A DNA stretch of 27,176 nt from a virus, in the IMG/VR virus record IMGVR_UViG_3300046171_000090, positions 1-27,176 of that record; one strand, 5' to 3'. Positions 14,873-22,156 of the stretch are shown here, one piece after another (position 1 is the first letter of the stretch; the number at the start of each line of letters is the position of its first letter). A program made the translations under genes and the position numbers. The notes under the pieces are model-generated. The model saw only the letters and a program-made list of their open reading frames with translations, was not told the DNA's origin and searched no databases.

Positions 14873-15992
14873 TTTCTGCCAGTTTCATTGACTCGTCAGC
14901 GGCAAACTTGACTGCGTTAATAACCTTGTCAAGATTGTCACTCATTGAGGCAATAACAGCGATCACAGTCAGCGTGCCAACCATCAACATTTTCTGTGCG
15001 CCGCGATATAATATCATCGCCTTTTGCGCTTTCAATAATGCACCGCCAAACTTAATGAACGCTAACGCTTGCCCAAGAATAGCTTTAGCAAACAGATATG
15101 ACGTCACAGCGATCAAACTGCGCCGCAAAAAGTCAATGTTGCGCGAAACAAAATCAGCCATTTTGCCAATGTTTGAAAAAATGACAGGGATCATTCGCAC
15201 GCCAGATGCCAAGAACTGACCAATGGATGTTGCCAGACCATTGCTGCTTTGCATCATCTCGCCAAAAAATCTTGAAACATCAATCAAAGCTTGATTAAAA
15301 CCAGCCTCGCCAATCGCTTTTTTGAAAGTGTCAAAGCTGTCGCCAAGATTTGAAAATGCACCATTCAATGTTTTGGTTTGTTCTGCCATCGCACCGGCAA
15401 ATTGAGTTTCACCCAATCCAACCAGATATCCGGTAATTGCTTCAGAACTTTTTTGAACGGTTGTAGTCATTCCCTTAAAAGTAAAGGAAACCTTGTCGCC
15501 TTCTGTTTTGGCCTTGATGCCAAACTCTTTCAAGCGTTCAAACTCACCGACAGCCGCGTCTGCCGCTGCTTCAACAAACTGGTCAAGCGACTTGCCCACG
15601 CCGGACGTGATGTTGCCGAATGCCACCATCGTTTTGATTGATGGCTTTAAACCAACGGAAATCAGCTTGTTAAAGCTGCCAACAACTTCTTTCAATGCGA
15701 ATGGTGTTTTGGCTGCAAACACTTGCAAAACTTCAAATGCTTTAGAGGCGTTTTCGGCTGATCCCAAAAACGTCTTCAAAGATGCTTCAAGAGATTGAAA
15801 CTCTCTGTTGGTCTGCACAGTTGATTTGACCAAAAGGCCAAAGCCAGTTGCGCCAGCAAGTCCAGCAATGGCAGTCTGCACATTAAAGACCGCGCCTTTG
15901 ATTTTTCCAAGGCTAGAACGCAATCCAGCAAATGCTGTGCCGGTGTTGTTTTTGGCAGTGATCGTGATCGGCAGATTATTTTTCATTACCAT
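14850..15992 (-). CDS. Tape measure protein, N-terminal piece
   Basis: The frame begins with MVMKNNLPITITAKNNTGTA and AFAGLRSSLGKIKG, then the tape measure core FQSLEASLKTFLGSAENA, FAAKTPFALKEVVGSFNKLI and ALDQF-like helices. Hydrophobic segments follow near residues 300-345, which in this family help DNA entry through the inner membrane. ATG 15992 is preferred over TTG 15998 because AAGGTG lies 7 bases upstream. The protein sets tail length; about 621 residues predicts a tail of roughly 90-100 nm by the usual rule. The frame stops early at 14850 owing to one extra base. Confidence 0.8.
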   Translation of the reverse strand: MVMKNNLPITITAKNNTGTAFAGLRSSLGKIKGAVFNVQTAIAGLAGATGFGLLVKSTVQTNREFQSLEASLKTFLGSAENASKAFEVLQVFAAKTPFALKEVVGSFNKLISVGLKPSIKTMVAFGNITSGVGKSLDQFVEAAADAAVGEFERLKEFGIKAKTEGDKVSFTFKGMTTTVQKSSEAITGYLVGLGETQFAGAMAEQTKTLNGAFSNLGDSFDTFKKAIGEAGFNQALIDVSRFFGEMMQSSNGLATSIGQFLASGVRMIPVIFSNIGKMADFVSRNIDFLRRSLIAVTSYLFAKAILGQALAFIKFGGALLKAQKAMILYRGAQKMLMVGTLTVIAVIASMSDNLDKVINAVKFAADESMKLAEKGVPWSK

Positions 15993-16122
15993 TTTCAATC
16001 ACCTTGAAATATGCGAACCATTCGTTCAATTCATTTAGCGTCAATTCTTCAATTTCGGCTTGTGTCTTATGTAGGCGATCCGCTAAGGCCAGCATATTCA
16101 GCCTCAACGGGTCGCCCTTCAG
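15976..16122 (-). CDS. Tail assembly chaperone T extension (made by -1 frameshift)
   Basis: This 48-codon open stretch has no start codon of its own near its beginning. It reads LKGDPLRLNMLALADRLHKT, then QAEIEELTLNELNEWFAYFK, a helical pattern like the T part of lambda G-T chaperones, and it ends just inside the tape measure start. It is entered by -1 slippage at the A AAA AAC heptamer (16128-16122), giving a G-T fusion of about 162 residues (15976-16463). The fusion chaperones the tape measure during tail assembly, and its ratio to G is set by slippage efficiency. Confidence 0.75.
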   Translation of the reverse strand: MKGDPLRLNMLALADRLHKTQAEIEELTLNELNEWFAYFKVIENGNEK

Positions 16123-16463
16123 TTTTTTTCCGCATCCCCGACACTTTCAACATCGCCAAACATCTGCCCAGCAATATCGGCAATCAAGGTCACGCTATCA
16201 CCCATCAAATACATTTTATCTTCAAGAGTGAACAGCCGCTTGCCGTCAGCATCTTCAGCTTTGCTAATAATCAAATCAACCATTCCGGCAATCGTCATAT
16301 TGTTTAGAAAGTCTTTGTGCTTTCTTTGCAGCTTGTCAATGTCTCCGGCGGTAATGGCTCCAGAATAAATAACCAACGGCTGACCATCTTCGCCCCACTC
16401 ATCAACGCTAATGACCTTTCGGTCTCGATTACGCCTTGCGGCGATCTGTTCTCCCAAGCCCAT
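16119..16463 (-). CDS. Tail assembly chaperone G
   Basis: The 114-residue product begins MGLGEQIAARRNRDRKVISV and contains GEDGQPLVIYSGAITAGDID, KHKDFLNNMTIAGMVDLII and KAEDADGKRLFTLEDKMYLM. This is the tail assembly chaperone pattern resembling phage tail assembly chaperone 2-like families. It ends DAEKN at the slippery heptamer. Position between tail tube and tape measure is the conserved place for G. It would coat the tape measure together with the longer G-T product and is absent from the mature virion in related systems. Confidence 0.8.
   Translation of the reverse strand: MGLGEQIAARRNRDRKVISVDEWGEDGQPLVIYSGAITAGDIDKLQRKHKDFLNNMTIAGMVDLIISKAEDADGKRLFTLEDKMYLMGDSVTLIADIAGQMFGDVESVGDAEKN
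16122..16128 (-). promoter_or_regulatory. Programmed -1 ribosomal frameshift slippery site A AAA AAC
   Basis: On the minus strand the heptamer A AAA AAC sits in the zero frame of the G gene, directly before its TGA stop. Both tRNAs can re-pair after slipping back one base. It lies between the G-like gene and the T extension, exactly where lambda-type phages use -1 frameshifting. Confidence 0.75.
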
Positions 16464-16473
16464 AATTTACCCC

Positions 16474-16860
16474 TTAGACGACTGTTTCAGTTAGGCCACC
16501 AGTGCCTTGCATAGAATAGGTGGCGGTGTTGATCCCATCAGAAGATACACCAATTGAACGGCTAGTGACAATCGCTGAACCCGTGAGCTTGTGGTCTCCA
16601 GTTGTGTTACCTTCCATACCCAGAACCAGCGTCACCGTATCGCCAGCGGTCACGTTGTTTTGCGCTGTGTCTGTATCATCAAAATATGTTTCAACAGTTG
16701 CAGTGAAATCTGTGAAGCTGGCTTTGTATGTCTTCGATACATCGGACATTACGGTATCTTCGATCACATCAGCGGTTTCGTCCACGCTGAATGAAATCAC
16801 TTCAGCCATTACGTCTGTGCCGATAAGTACGACACCATCGTTACCCTTAAAAGTCGCCAT
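16474..16860 (-). CDS. Major tail (tube) protein
   Basis: The 128-residue product starts MATFKGNDGVVLIGTDVMAE and contains VISFSVDETADVIEDTVM, YKASFTDFTATVETYFDDTD and an NTATYSMQGTGGL ending. This is the single-domain siphovirus tube protein fold made of beta strands. A strong AGGAG Shine-Dalgarno precedes the start, as expected for an abundant structural protein. It forms stacked hexameric rings around the tape measure. It sits between the tail terminator and chaperone genes, the usual order. Confidence 0.85.
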   Translation of the reverse strand: MATFKGNDGVVLIGTDVMAEVISFSVDETADVIEDTVMSDVSKTYKASFTDFTATVETYFDDTDTAQNNVTAGDTVTLVLGMEGNTTGDHKLTGSAIVTSRSIGVSSDGINTATYSMQGTGGLTETVV

Positions 16861-16872
16861 TGGTTTATCTCC

Positions 16873-17316
16873 TTAAACGGCAGTTTCAACGTCATTTTCT
16901 TTGGTGCGATATTGCACCGTTATAGTAAACTGACCAACGGCAACCGGCTTTTCGCCATCGCCACTATAGTCAGCCTCAAACGCAACAACCTGTGCATCTT
17001 TTGCCAGATTGTTTAGCGTAGGATCAGCGGCAATGGCTTCTTCAACCTCAACCGCAATTTCATCCAGCGCATTATCATAATTCGCTGTGCCAATAACATA
17101 TGCCTCAACGGCAACATCTAAAACCCGATTTACCGAACGCGCCAAAGTGATTGTATCAAATTCGGTGGCTTCGCTCTTGGTAAAAATACACAATGCTGGC
17201 AGTTTTGTCTGTTCCAGCGGAAATATTCGGCTGCGAAATACATTACTGCCGGTTGCTGTTAAACCTGTTAAAATAGTGACGATCCTATCGCGGATTTGCT
17301 GCCGAACGTGCGCCAT
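16873..17316 (-). CDS. Tail terminator / minor tail protein (lambda U-like position)
   Basis: The 147-residue product starts with a helix, HVRQQIRDRIVTILTGLTAT, followed by RIFPLEQTKLPALCIFTKSE and a strand-rich part ending VGQFTITVQYRTKE. This matches the compact alpha/beta fold of tail terminator and completion proteins, which cap the tail tube and join it to the head. The gene order head-joining, terminator, tube supports this. It abuts the upstream gene without a gap. Confidence 0.7.
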   Translation of the reverse strand: MAHVRQQIRDRIVTILTGLTATGSNVFRSRIFPLEQTKLPALCIFTKSEATEFDTITLARSVNRVLDVAVEAYVIGTANYDNALDEIAVEVEEAIAADPTLNNLAKDAQVVAFEADYSGDGEKPVAVGQFTITVQYRTKENDVETAV

Positions 17317-17613
17317 CTACTGTTTTTCCAATACCAAAGTTGTCATTCCTGTGCCGTCATCTTGCACAATTCGCATTATGTAAGATATACCGCTGATTGT
17401 AATTGCATCACCTTCAGCCGCATTAATGACATCCGCAGTACGACAGAGAAACCGTGGTTGTTGTAATGCAAAACCAACGCCCCCGCCCGCCTCAACCTCA
17501 ACGAAATCATTGTCAAATATGCCATTGATAGTGCCGCCCGAATAGGTTGCCGCAACCCCAAAATCGTCAACGCCAATGAAGATGGCGCGATCATCTGCGG
17601 TTTCGACCGCCAT
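17317..17613 (-). CDS. Head-tail joining protein (lambda FII-like)
   Basis: The 98-residue product reads DDRAIFIGVDDFGVAATYSG, IFDNDFVEVEAGGGVGFALQ, a PRFLCRTADV segment and DDGTGMTTLVLE. I recognise this as the small beta-barrel head-tail attachment protein related to lambda gpFII. It would sit at the bottom of the connector and accept the tail. Its place between the capsid genes and tail terminator agrees. Confidence 0.75.
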   Translation of the reverse strand: MAVETADDRAIFIGVDDFGVAATYSGGTINGIFDNDFVEVEAGGGVGFALQQPRFLCRTADVINAAEGDAITISGISYIMRIVQDDGTGMTTLVLEKQ

Positions 17614-17795
17614 TAGTCGGCGTCCACTTTAGCTACTTTAGCCACTTTAGCTGACCATAGCTTTGCATAGCCGCGATCAATCAGCTTGTTCGCTTCATCT
17701 TCGCGAACATCGTGATCTTCACCGGCAAGCATAATCCCGACCGAACCCGCTTGGCAGTCTTTGATGGTTGTGATTTTGATCAGTTTCATTGTCAT
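17613..17795 (-). CDS. Small protein of the head region with KVA repeat tail
   Basis: I do not recognise a function. The 60-residue product starts MTMKLIKITTIKDCQAGSVG and continues GEDHDVREDEANKLIDRGYA, a small alpha/beta pattern often found between capsid and joining genes in siphoviruses. The C-terminus is a repeated KVAKVAKV encoded by three 9-base tandem repeats. It overlaps both neighbours (ATGA on the upstream side). Confidence 0.55.
   Translation of the reverse strand: MTMKLIKITTIKDCQAGSVGIMLAGEDHDVREDEANKLIDRGYAKLWSAKVAKVAKVDAD
17626..17652. repeat. Three tandem copies of a 9-base unit
   Basis: ACTTTAGCT, ACTTTAGCC and ACTTTAGCT follow each other without gaps at 17626-17652. They encode the lysine-valine-alanine repeat at the C-terminus of the small head-region protein. 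Copy number could vary by replication slippage without breaking the frame. Confidence 0.7.
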
Positions 17796-18004
17796 TTTTT
17801 CTTTGTGTTCCGCTTAACTAGGCTGGCCGCTGATTTCTTTGTAAGGCCAATAGCCCGATCAGTGATGCCTTGCTTTTCTTCGTAAACCTCAACCTTGCCG
17901 GTATTGACCAAATCAAGACCCACATTGTCAGTCACTTCGACAATATCGCCAACAACGTGCGCTTTGCCGCCAATGAGAATGTTGCGTTTGCATTTAATTT
18001 TCAT
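17792..18004 (-). CDS. Small DUF7210-like protein downstream of the capsid gene
   Basis: The 70-residue product starts MKIKCKRNILIGGKAHVVGD and continues IVEVTDNVGLDLVNTGKVEV, with a basic tail (KRNTKKK). I recall the first part from small proteins lying after capsid genes in siphoviruses, in or near DUF7210; function unknown. A frame extends to 18025. ATG 18004 is preferred because an AGGGGG Shine-Dalgarno lies 5 bases upstream, and it leaves the capsid-distal hairpin untranslated. Confidence 0.55.
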   Translation of the reverse strand: MKIKCKRNILIGGKAHVVGDIVEVTDNVGLDLVNTGKVEVYEEKQGITDRAIGLTKKSAASLVKRNTKKK

Positions 18005-18025
18005 ATCAGCCCCCTGTAGGGTCAA

Positions 18026-18051
18026 GATGGGGCAACCGAAGCTGCCCCATC
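18026..18051 (-). other. Hairpin with cUUCGg tetraloop after the capsid gene
   Basis: On the minus strand GATGGGGCAGC, loop TTCG, then GTTGCCCCATC form an 11-bp stem with one G-U pair. The loop is closed by C-G, the unusually stable cUUCGg tetraloop. It starts 11 bases after the capsid stop and is not followed by a U-tract. It is therefore more likely an mRNA-stabilising or attenuating structure than a full terminator. Confidence 0.7.
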
Positions 18052-18062
18052 ATTCATTATAT

Positions 18063-19769
18063 TTATGCGTCGATGTCGAGACACGCAGCAAATGACTGTG
18101 CGTGACGAACAGCGATGTCCAGCTCTTGCATAACGCGGATACGAACCGCGCCAGTTGAGCCAGCGGTATATGGATCCACGAGCACATCTGGGGTCGAGAA
18201 AAATCCCAGCATTAGCTGACTATAGTCCCCATAGATGAGTGCAGATGCAGTTGTAAGTGTGCCTTTTGTCAGGTCAGATGGCACGTTGTTGGTGATCGCA
18301 AGGTCGTAACCATAAAGCGAGTTCCAAGGTGCATCCAACAACATTACGCTGTCAGTTGACGCAACCTTTGAAGTTGAAGCCATATGTGACTTAACTTTCG
18401 GGTTGGTCAAATAGGCAAGGGTGTTGCCGTTGATTGCAGCGTTGTCAACTTCGACTTCTTTGACCAGATCGGTGATTGCTTGCCAAGTCAGATCGCCACC
18501 GTTTGTTCCGATCGCAACTGAACCGATACCGGCTGTTCCAATGATGCCGGTTGGCTCGTTAGACCCGCCGCCTTCAATTGCAACGTCCTCAATTTTCTGG
18601 GCGATTGCATTCAAGAGATCGTCGCGGATGATTTGCTCAACAGATGGATCAGACTGGATCATCAGCAAGCGGCTGATATCTGTAAATGCACCCAATGACT
18701 TTGGTGACATTGTGATCTGCGAGAAAGTTGCATTCACTTCAGATGTTGCGCCATTCTCAGCAACGAAACCGGCTGAAACGCCAGTTGCAAGCTTTGGAAT
18801 AGCAACGTCACCTTTGAGGCCAGTCATAAAGCGCGCGCCAAGTTCATTAAACACCAAACGCGAACGCAAGGCATCAACAAACTGGTCACCCATATGATCT
18901 GTGCCAACCAAGTTGCCGCCAGCGGATGCTGTGCCAACAGTCAGGTCACGGCGGCCGCCCCAGAAGCTATCCGGTGCATAGAAACCGCGTGCCTCGCGGC
19001 CATTGTTCTTTGCAATCTGCTCAGAAACTTCACGCTCAAGACCCTGCAATCCAGAACCATTTACCAAGCCGCGAACAGCTTTGATGAATGAATATGAACG
19101 CTGCTCTTTTTCTGACATATCAACCGCACCGGCTGACTGCTCAAGTGGCTTGCCTTCGCCGATTGCGTCCAACAATGTTGCGCGGAATTGTGCAACAGAC
19201 TGACCTTCACCAATAGCTTTGTCAGCTAGATCACGGCGGTTGTGTTTAACAGCAAGATTGATAATCTCGCTGGCATTCTTTTGAAAATCACGCTTTGCAG
19301 CTTCGGCAGCGGCTTCGCGAATTTCCTCGTGATTTACTTCGGTCATCTTGACCTCCTTTTGTTTAATCACTGGTTCGACAAATTCAGCTTTGCGGTTTAC
19401 GCCGACACCAGCGTCAGCGGGAACGGATACAATGCTGGCTTCATACGGAACCCAAGATGAAATCGCGACTGTCCCATCACGCTCATTCTTTTGCTCCATT
19501 TCGCGGATTTGATAGCCGATGCTGACGTTGCTTCGTATCCCATCCTTGACATCTTGATAGACCTCTTGAGCCAGTGCGCTTTTTCCAAAGCGAACCACAG
19601 ACCGCAACTTGCGATCAGCTTGATCCAAATAGGTACGTTCAATGACGCCAATCTGCTTTGTCAAATCGTGGTCTAGCAATAACGGCGCGTGACCGCTGCC
19701 CAACCTTGACAAATCCACTGCGTCATCTCTATGACGCAAAACCTCTAAACCGAAAGAACGCTCAACAGG
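18063..19769 (-). CDS. Prohead protease C-terminal part fused to HK97-type major capsid protein
   Basis: The frame first finishes the protease: ERSFGLEVLRHRDDAVDLSR, GHAPLLLDHDL (family histidine in LLDHD) and RSNVSIGYQI (nucleophile-type serine). A helical delta/scaffold-like region (about MTEVNHEEIREAAAEAAKRD onward) follows. The HK97-fold capsid then starts near GREARGFYAPDSF, with LVGTDHMGDQFVDALRSR, VAIPKLATGVSAGFVAENGA and the EPTGI loop. So one polyprotein supplies protease, scaffold and shell. Open frame extends upstream to 19922, but that part is out of register with the true N-terminus at 19762-20073. Restored gene 18063-20073, about 669 residues. Confidence 0.85.
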   Translation of the reverse strand, partial: PVERSFGLEVLRHRDDAVDLSRLGSGHAPLLLDHDLTKQIGVIERTYLDQADRKLRSVVRFGKSALAQEVYQDVKDGIRSNVSIGYQIREMEQKNERDGTVAISSWVPYEASIVSVPADAGVGVNRKAEFVEPVIKQKEVKMTEVNHEEIREAAAEAAKRDFQKNASEIINLAVKHNRRDLADKAIGEGQSVAQFRATLLDAIGEGKPLEQSAGAVDMSEKEQRSYSFIKAVRGLVNGSGLQGLEREVSEQIAKNNGREARGFYAPDSFWGGRRDLTVGTASAGGNLVGTDHMGDQFVDALRSRLVFNELGARFMTGLKGDVAIPKLATGVSAGFVAENGATSEVNATFSQITMSPKSLGAFTDISRLLMIQSDPSVEQIIRDDLLNAIAQKIEDVAIEGGGSNEPTGIIGTAGIGSVAIGTNGGDLTWQAITDLVKEVEVDNAAINGNTLAYLTNPKVKSHMASTSKVASTDSVMLLDAPWNSLYGYDLAITNNVPSDLTKGTLTTASALIYGDYSQLMLGFFSTPDVLVDPYTAGSTGAVRIRVMQELDIAVRHAQSFAACLDIDA

Positions 19770-20073
19770 GTTCTTCGCTTGAAATCGACATTCTGACGCG
19801 GCGGTCATCTTCTTCGACCATATCTGCTGCGCGTGAACGAAACACCAGTTCACCGCGATCAAGACGATCTTCATCATATCCAGCGGTTTCAACAACCGGC
19901 GGTGTCGCCTCTGACTTGCCAAACGTAATGGTCACGCTTTCGTCAGTTTCAACAATGTCTTTTATGTGTCTGTCCATCTGGGTATTATCACCCATATCAA
20001 CTTGATTTTCAATCGGTTCAATTTCAGACATTTCAATGCCCCTTTCGCCTTCATCTATTCGATCAGTCGCCAT
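19762..20073 (-). CDS. Prohead protease N-terminal piece
   Basis: The 103-residue frame runs MATDRIDEGERGIEMSEIEP, an acidic linker, then ESVTITFGKSEATPP, LDRGELVFRSRAADM and RRVRMSISSEEP, the first strands of an HK97-type (U35) prohead protease. It stops at TGA 19764-19762. With one base removed from the three-base run at 19768-19770, SEEP continues directly into VERSFGLEVL of the downstream frame. ATG 20073 overlaps the portal stop by about 11 bases. The long acidic N-terminal extension before the protease domain is typical of fused protease-capsid genes. Confidence 0.75.
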   Translation of the reverse strand: MATDRIDEGERGIEMSEIEPIENQVDMGDNTQMDRHIKDIVETDESVTITFGKSEATPPVVETAGYDEDRLDRGELVFRSRAADMVEEDDRRVRMSISSEEPC

Positions 20074-20431
20074 CTTTTTTGTTCACTTCTTCTTCAGATA
20101 GTTTTGCTGAACCAAAGCTGGTCAATCCACCGCCGAACGGCTGGAAGGCTGTTGAGATATTATAACGATCAGCAAGTTCAGCTTCGCGATTGATCTGTTC
20201 AAATATTTCTTCAGTGTCGCGGCCATATTGACTATGCACATCTTGCAAAGTGACAATGCCATTTTGCAAAGCTGCAACGCTTGCGGTGATTTCTTTAGCC
20301 GGATCGACCCAAGCAAAGCCGCGTGGCCGGTAAATAACTTGATCGGCAAACAGGTCAAACTTGCCCATTGGCAAGCTGACGCGGCCAACAGTGATCGCCA
20401 TTTCCAGCCAAGCGCGATAAATAGGGATCAA
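20063..20431 (-). CDS. Portal protein, C-terminal piece
   Basis: The frame reads PIYRAWLEMAITVGRVSLP, then DLFADQVIYRPRGFAWVDPA, KEITASVAALQNGIVTLQDV and HSQYGRDTEEIFEQINREAE. These are the conserved last helices of lambda-B-type portals, including the arginine/phenylalanine-rich WVDPxKE element. TTG at 20431 is not a real start. Removing one base of the run at 20424-20426 joins it in frame to QFMIDQFID of the upstream piece. Confidence 0.8.
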   Translation of the reverse strand: MIPIYRAWLEMAITVGRVSLPMGKFDLFADQVIYRPRGFAWVDPAKEITASVAALQNGIVTLQDVHSQYGRDTEEIFEQINREAELADRYNISTAFQPFGGGLTSFGSAKLSEEEVNKKDGD

Positions 20432-21563
20432 TGAACTGGTCGATCATAAATTGCTGCACCATCTTGAAGTGATCGCGATCTTCAATCGTGCCTTGCCGGA
20501 TGCTGCTATAGCTAACGCCTTCAAGATTGTTTGCCAGCGATACATATGAAACGCCCAGACCGGATGCGATGCCGCGCAAGATGCCCTTTTCAAACTCAGC
20601 AAAACTATCTGTCGGGTTTTGCGGATCAAAGGCAGTGAATGACATTCCAGCCGGTAACTGTGTGAATGTGGCTGGCTCCGCTGACATTATAGGCGCGTGA
20701 TTGTCATAATCGTCACCAACAAAGCCGTCACCTTCGGGGCTGGTGAAGAAACCCATCTTTGACGCAGCGACCCGCGCATTGACCAGCGTGGCTTCTTCGT
20801 AGCCGTCCAGCATCTTTAGGCGGGTCAGAACATTGCTCATCCAAGGCACGCCACGGGTCTGCCCAGCGCGATCCTGCAAATAGCAGTGAATTATCTCGCT
20901 TGCTGGCACGATCTTATGATGCCGCTTTGTGCGCGATCCATAGCCTTGATCGTGATGCGGGTGATCTTCAAACAGATAATAATTCAACGGCTTGCCGGTG
21001 CGCTTGTCTAACTCAACACCCATACGCACTTCGTTGCCATTGCCCAACCGCGTGTCATAGCCTTCATCAAGATAGTCAGCTTCCAAAAACTTCAGCGAAA
21101 AGCCGAACGGATTTCCGGCTGGGTTTTTAATCTTTTGGATTAGCACTTCGCCATCGCGTGCCAGCGTTTCCATAAATAGACGCTGTGCTTGCACCCAAGA
21201 CACGCGGCCATCAACAGTGCAGAAACCAGCCCGACCCCACGCTTGCCACGCTTGTTCGATGATGCGATTGCCCACGCTGTCTAGCGAATTGTCGTCATTA
21301 CGTTTGCGAACCTGTATCCGCACGCCATTTGATCCAACTACATTTGTTGACATAATTTGCAAATAGCGGCGGGCGTAGGGGTGATTTCTGCTAATTTCGC
21401 GGCATCTATCCCTTAAAACCCGCAATGATGGTTTGATTTCGCTGTCTGCCGACCGGCTGCTAGATACAAAATCACTGAATAGTCGGCCAGTGTCAGCCCC
21501 GTGAAACGCCCGAACCGCCTTGCGTGGTTGGGGCTTTGCTTTGAAAAAGTCAAAGATGCCCAT
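20355..21563 (-). CDS. Portal protein (lambda B family), N-terminal piece
   Basis: The frame starts MGIFDFFKAKPQPRKAVRAF and contains SLRVLRDRCREISRNHPYAR, NVVGSNGVRIQVRKR, RVSWVQAQRLFMETLARDGE, GQTRGVPWMSNVLTRLKML and SGLGVSYVSLANNLEGVSYS, the lambda portal family core. The portal dodecamer sits at one capsid vertex, docks terminase and passes DNA. The last 14 residues as read are out of frame; the correct continuation is in the neighbouring entry. Restored gene 20063-21563 encodes 499 residues, normal for the family. It starts 3 bases after the connector-like gene stop. Confidence 0.85.
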   Translation of the reverse strand: MGIFDFFKAKPQPRKAVRAFHGADTGRLFSDFVSSSRSADSEIKPSLRVLRDRCREISRNHPYARRYLQIMSTNVVGSNGVRIQVRKRNDDNSLDSVGNRIIEQAWQAWGRAGFCTVDGRVSWVQAQRLFMETLARDGEVLIQKIKNPAGNPFGFSLKFLEADYLDEGYDTRLGNGNEVRMGVELDKRTGKPLNYYLFEDHPHHDQGYGSRTKRHHKIVPASEIIHCYLQDRAGQTRGVPWMSNVLTRLKMLDGYEEATLVNARVAASKMGFFTSPEGDGFVGDDYDNHAPIMSAEPATFTQLPAGMSFTAFDPQNPTDSFAEFEKGILRGIASGLGVSYVSLANNLEGVSYSSIRQGTIEDRDHFKMVQQFMIDQFIDPYLSRLAGNGDHCWPRQLANGQV

Positions 21564-21565
21564 AG

Positions 21566-22153
21566 TTAAAACCTCACCAAGATGGTTGCGCCGGTAGTCT
21601 CACCCGCCAAAGCGCGTTCTTTTTGCCGTTCTTTGGCATATTCTTGCCGGTAAAAGTTCCGCGCGTCAATTAGATCAGTAAATGACATTTTTGTCAGTGA
21701 CCGCCCGTTGATGCTATAGCTGGCAACATCTGCATCAGCCTTGCCTTGCAAAACGCTTTCAATTTTACCGATCATTATTTCGGCGTGACTGCGTGGGTCA
21801 GCCCCGTTCACATCCAAATCTTCGATAGCAGTGAACGTGCCACGCTCAATGACCACGCGGTTGCCGGATGCGGTTTCTGTAACCTCTAGCTGCCAATGAT
21901 AAAAGCCAGCGGTGTAACCGGCTGACGTTGCGCTGTCCACTTCAAAAACATATGTGCCGTTTAATTCTTGCGCTGCAACTTTGATTTCAGTTGAACCGCC
22001 GCCAGTGATTCGCGCAACATATTCCATCGAATGCGTTGCCAGCGGATAGTCATCAACAAGGTCGGTGCGCTTCCAAAGCAGATAATCGCCAATGATGATT
22101 GTTTCGGGTGCTTGCCCGTCAGGGGCTTCGTCTATATCAAATCTGTTTGCCAT
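21566..22153 (-). CDS. Head-tail connector-like protein between terminase and portal
   Basis: The 195-residue product has a beta-rich N-terminal domain (DYLLWKRTDLVDDYPLATHS, then VFEVDSATSAGYTAGFYHWQ). The helical C-terminal part includes SYSINGRSLTKMSFTDLIDA and RNFYRQEYAKERQKERALAG. The GRSLTKM...R..Y element recalls gpW-type head-joining proteins, which lie between terminase and portal genes in lambda. The N-terminal domain resembles proteins that fold like small immunoglobulin-type modules. I call it connector-like from order and the C-terminal motif, not from full family recognition. Confidence 0.55.
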   Translation of the reverse strand: MANRFDIDEAPDGQAPETIIIGDYLLWKRTDLVDDYPLATHSMEYVARITGGGSTEIKVAAQELNGTYVFEVDSATSAGYTAGFYHWQLEVTETASGNRVVIERGTFTAIEDLDVNGADPRSHAEIMIGKIESVLQGKADADVASYSINGRSLTKMSFTDLIDARNFYRQEYAKERQKERALAGETTGATILVRF

Positions 22154-22156
22154 TAT

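Noticed and set aside
14265-14891. 208-residue plus-strand frame
   Set aside because: It is a mirror of the tape measure C-terminal coding region with proline/serine-rich composition typical of antisense frames.
16119-16128. Treating the G/G-T break as another sequencing error
   Set aside because: The heptamer, its phase and its place before the tape measure all match known programmed frameshifting, and the error pattern elsewhere is extra bases, not missing ones.
18026-18051. Calling the capsid-distal hairpin an intrinsic terminator
   Set aside because: There is no U-tract after the stem on the minus strand, and the head and tail genes downstream need transcription.
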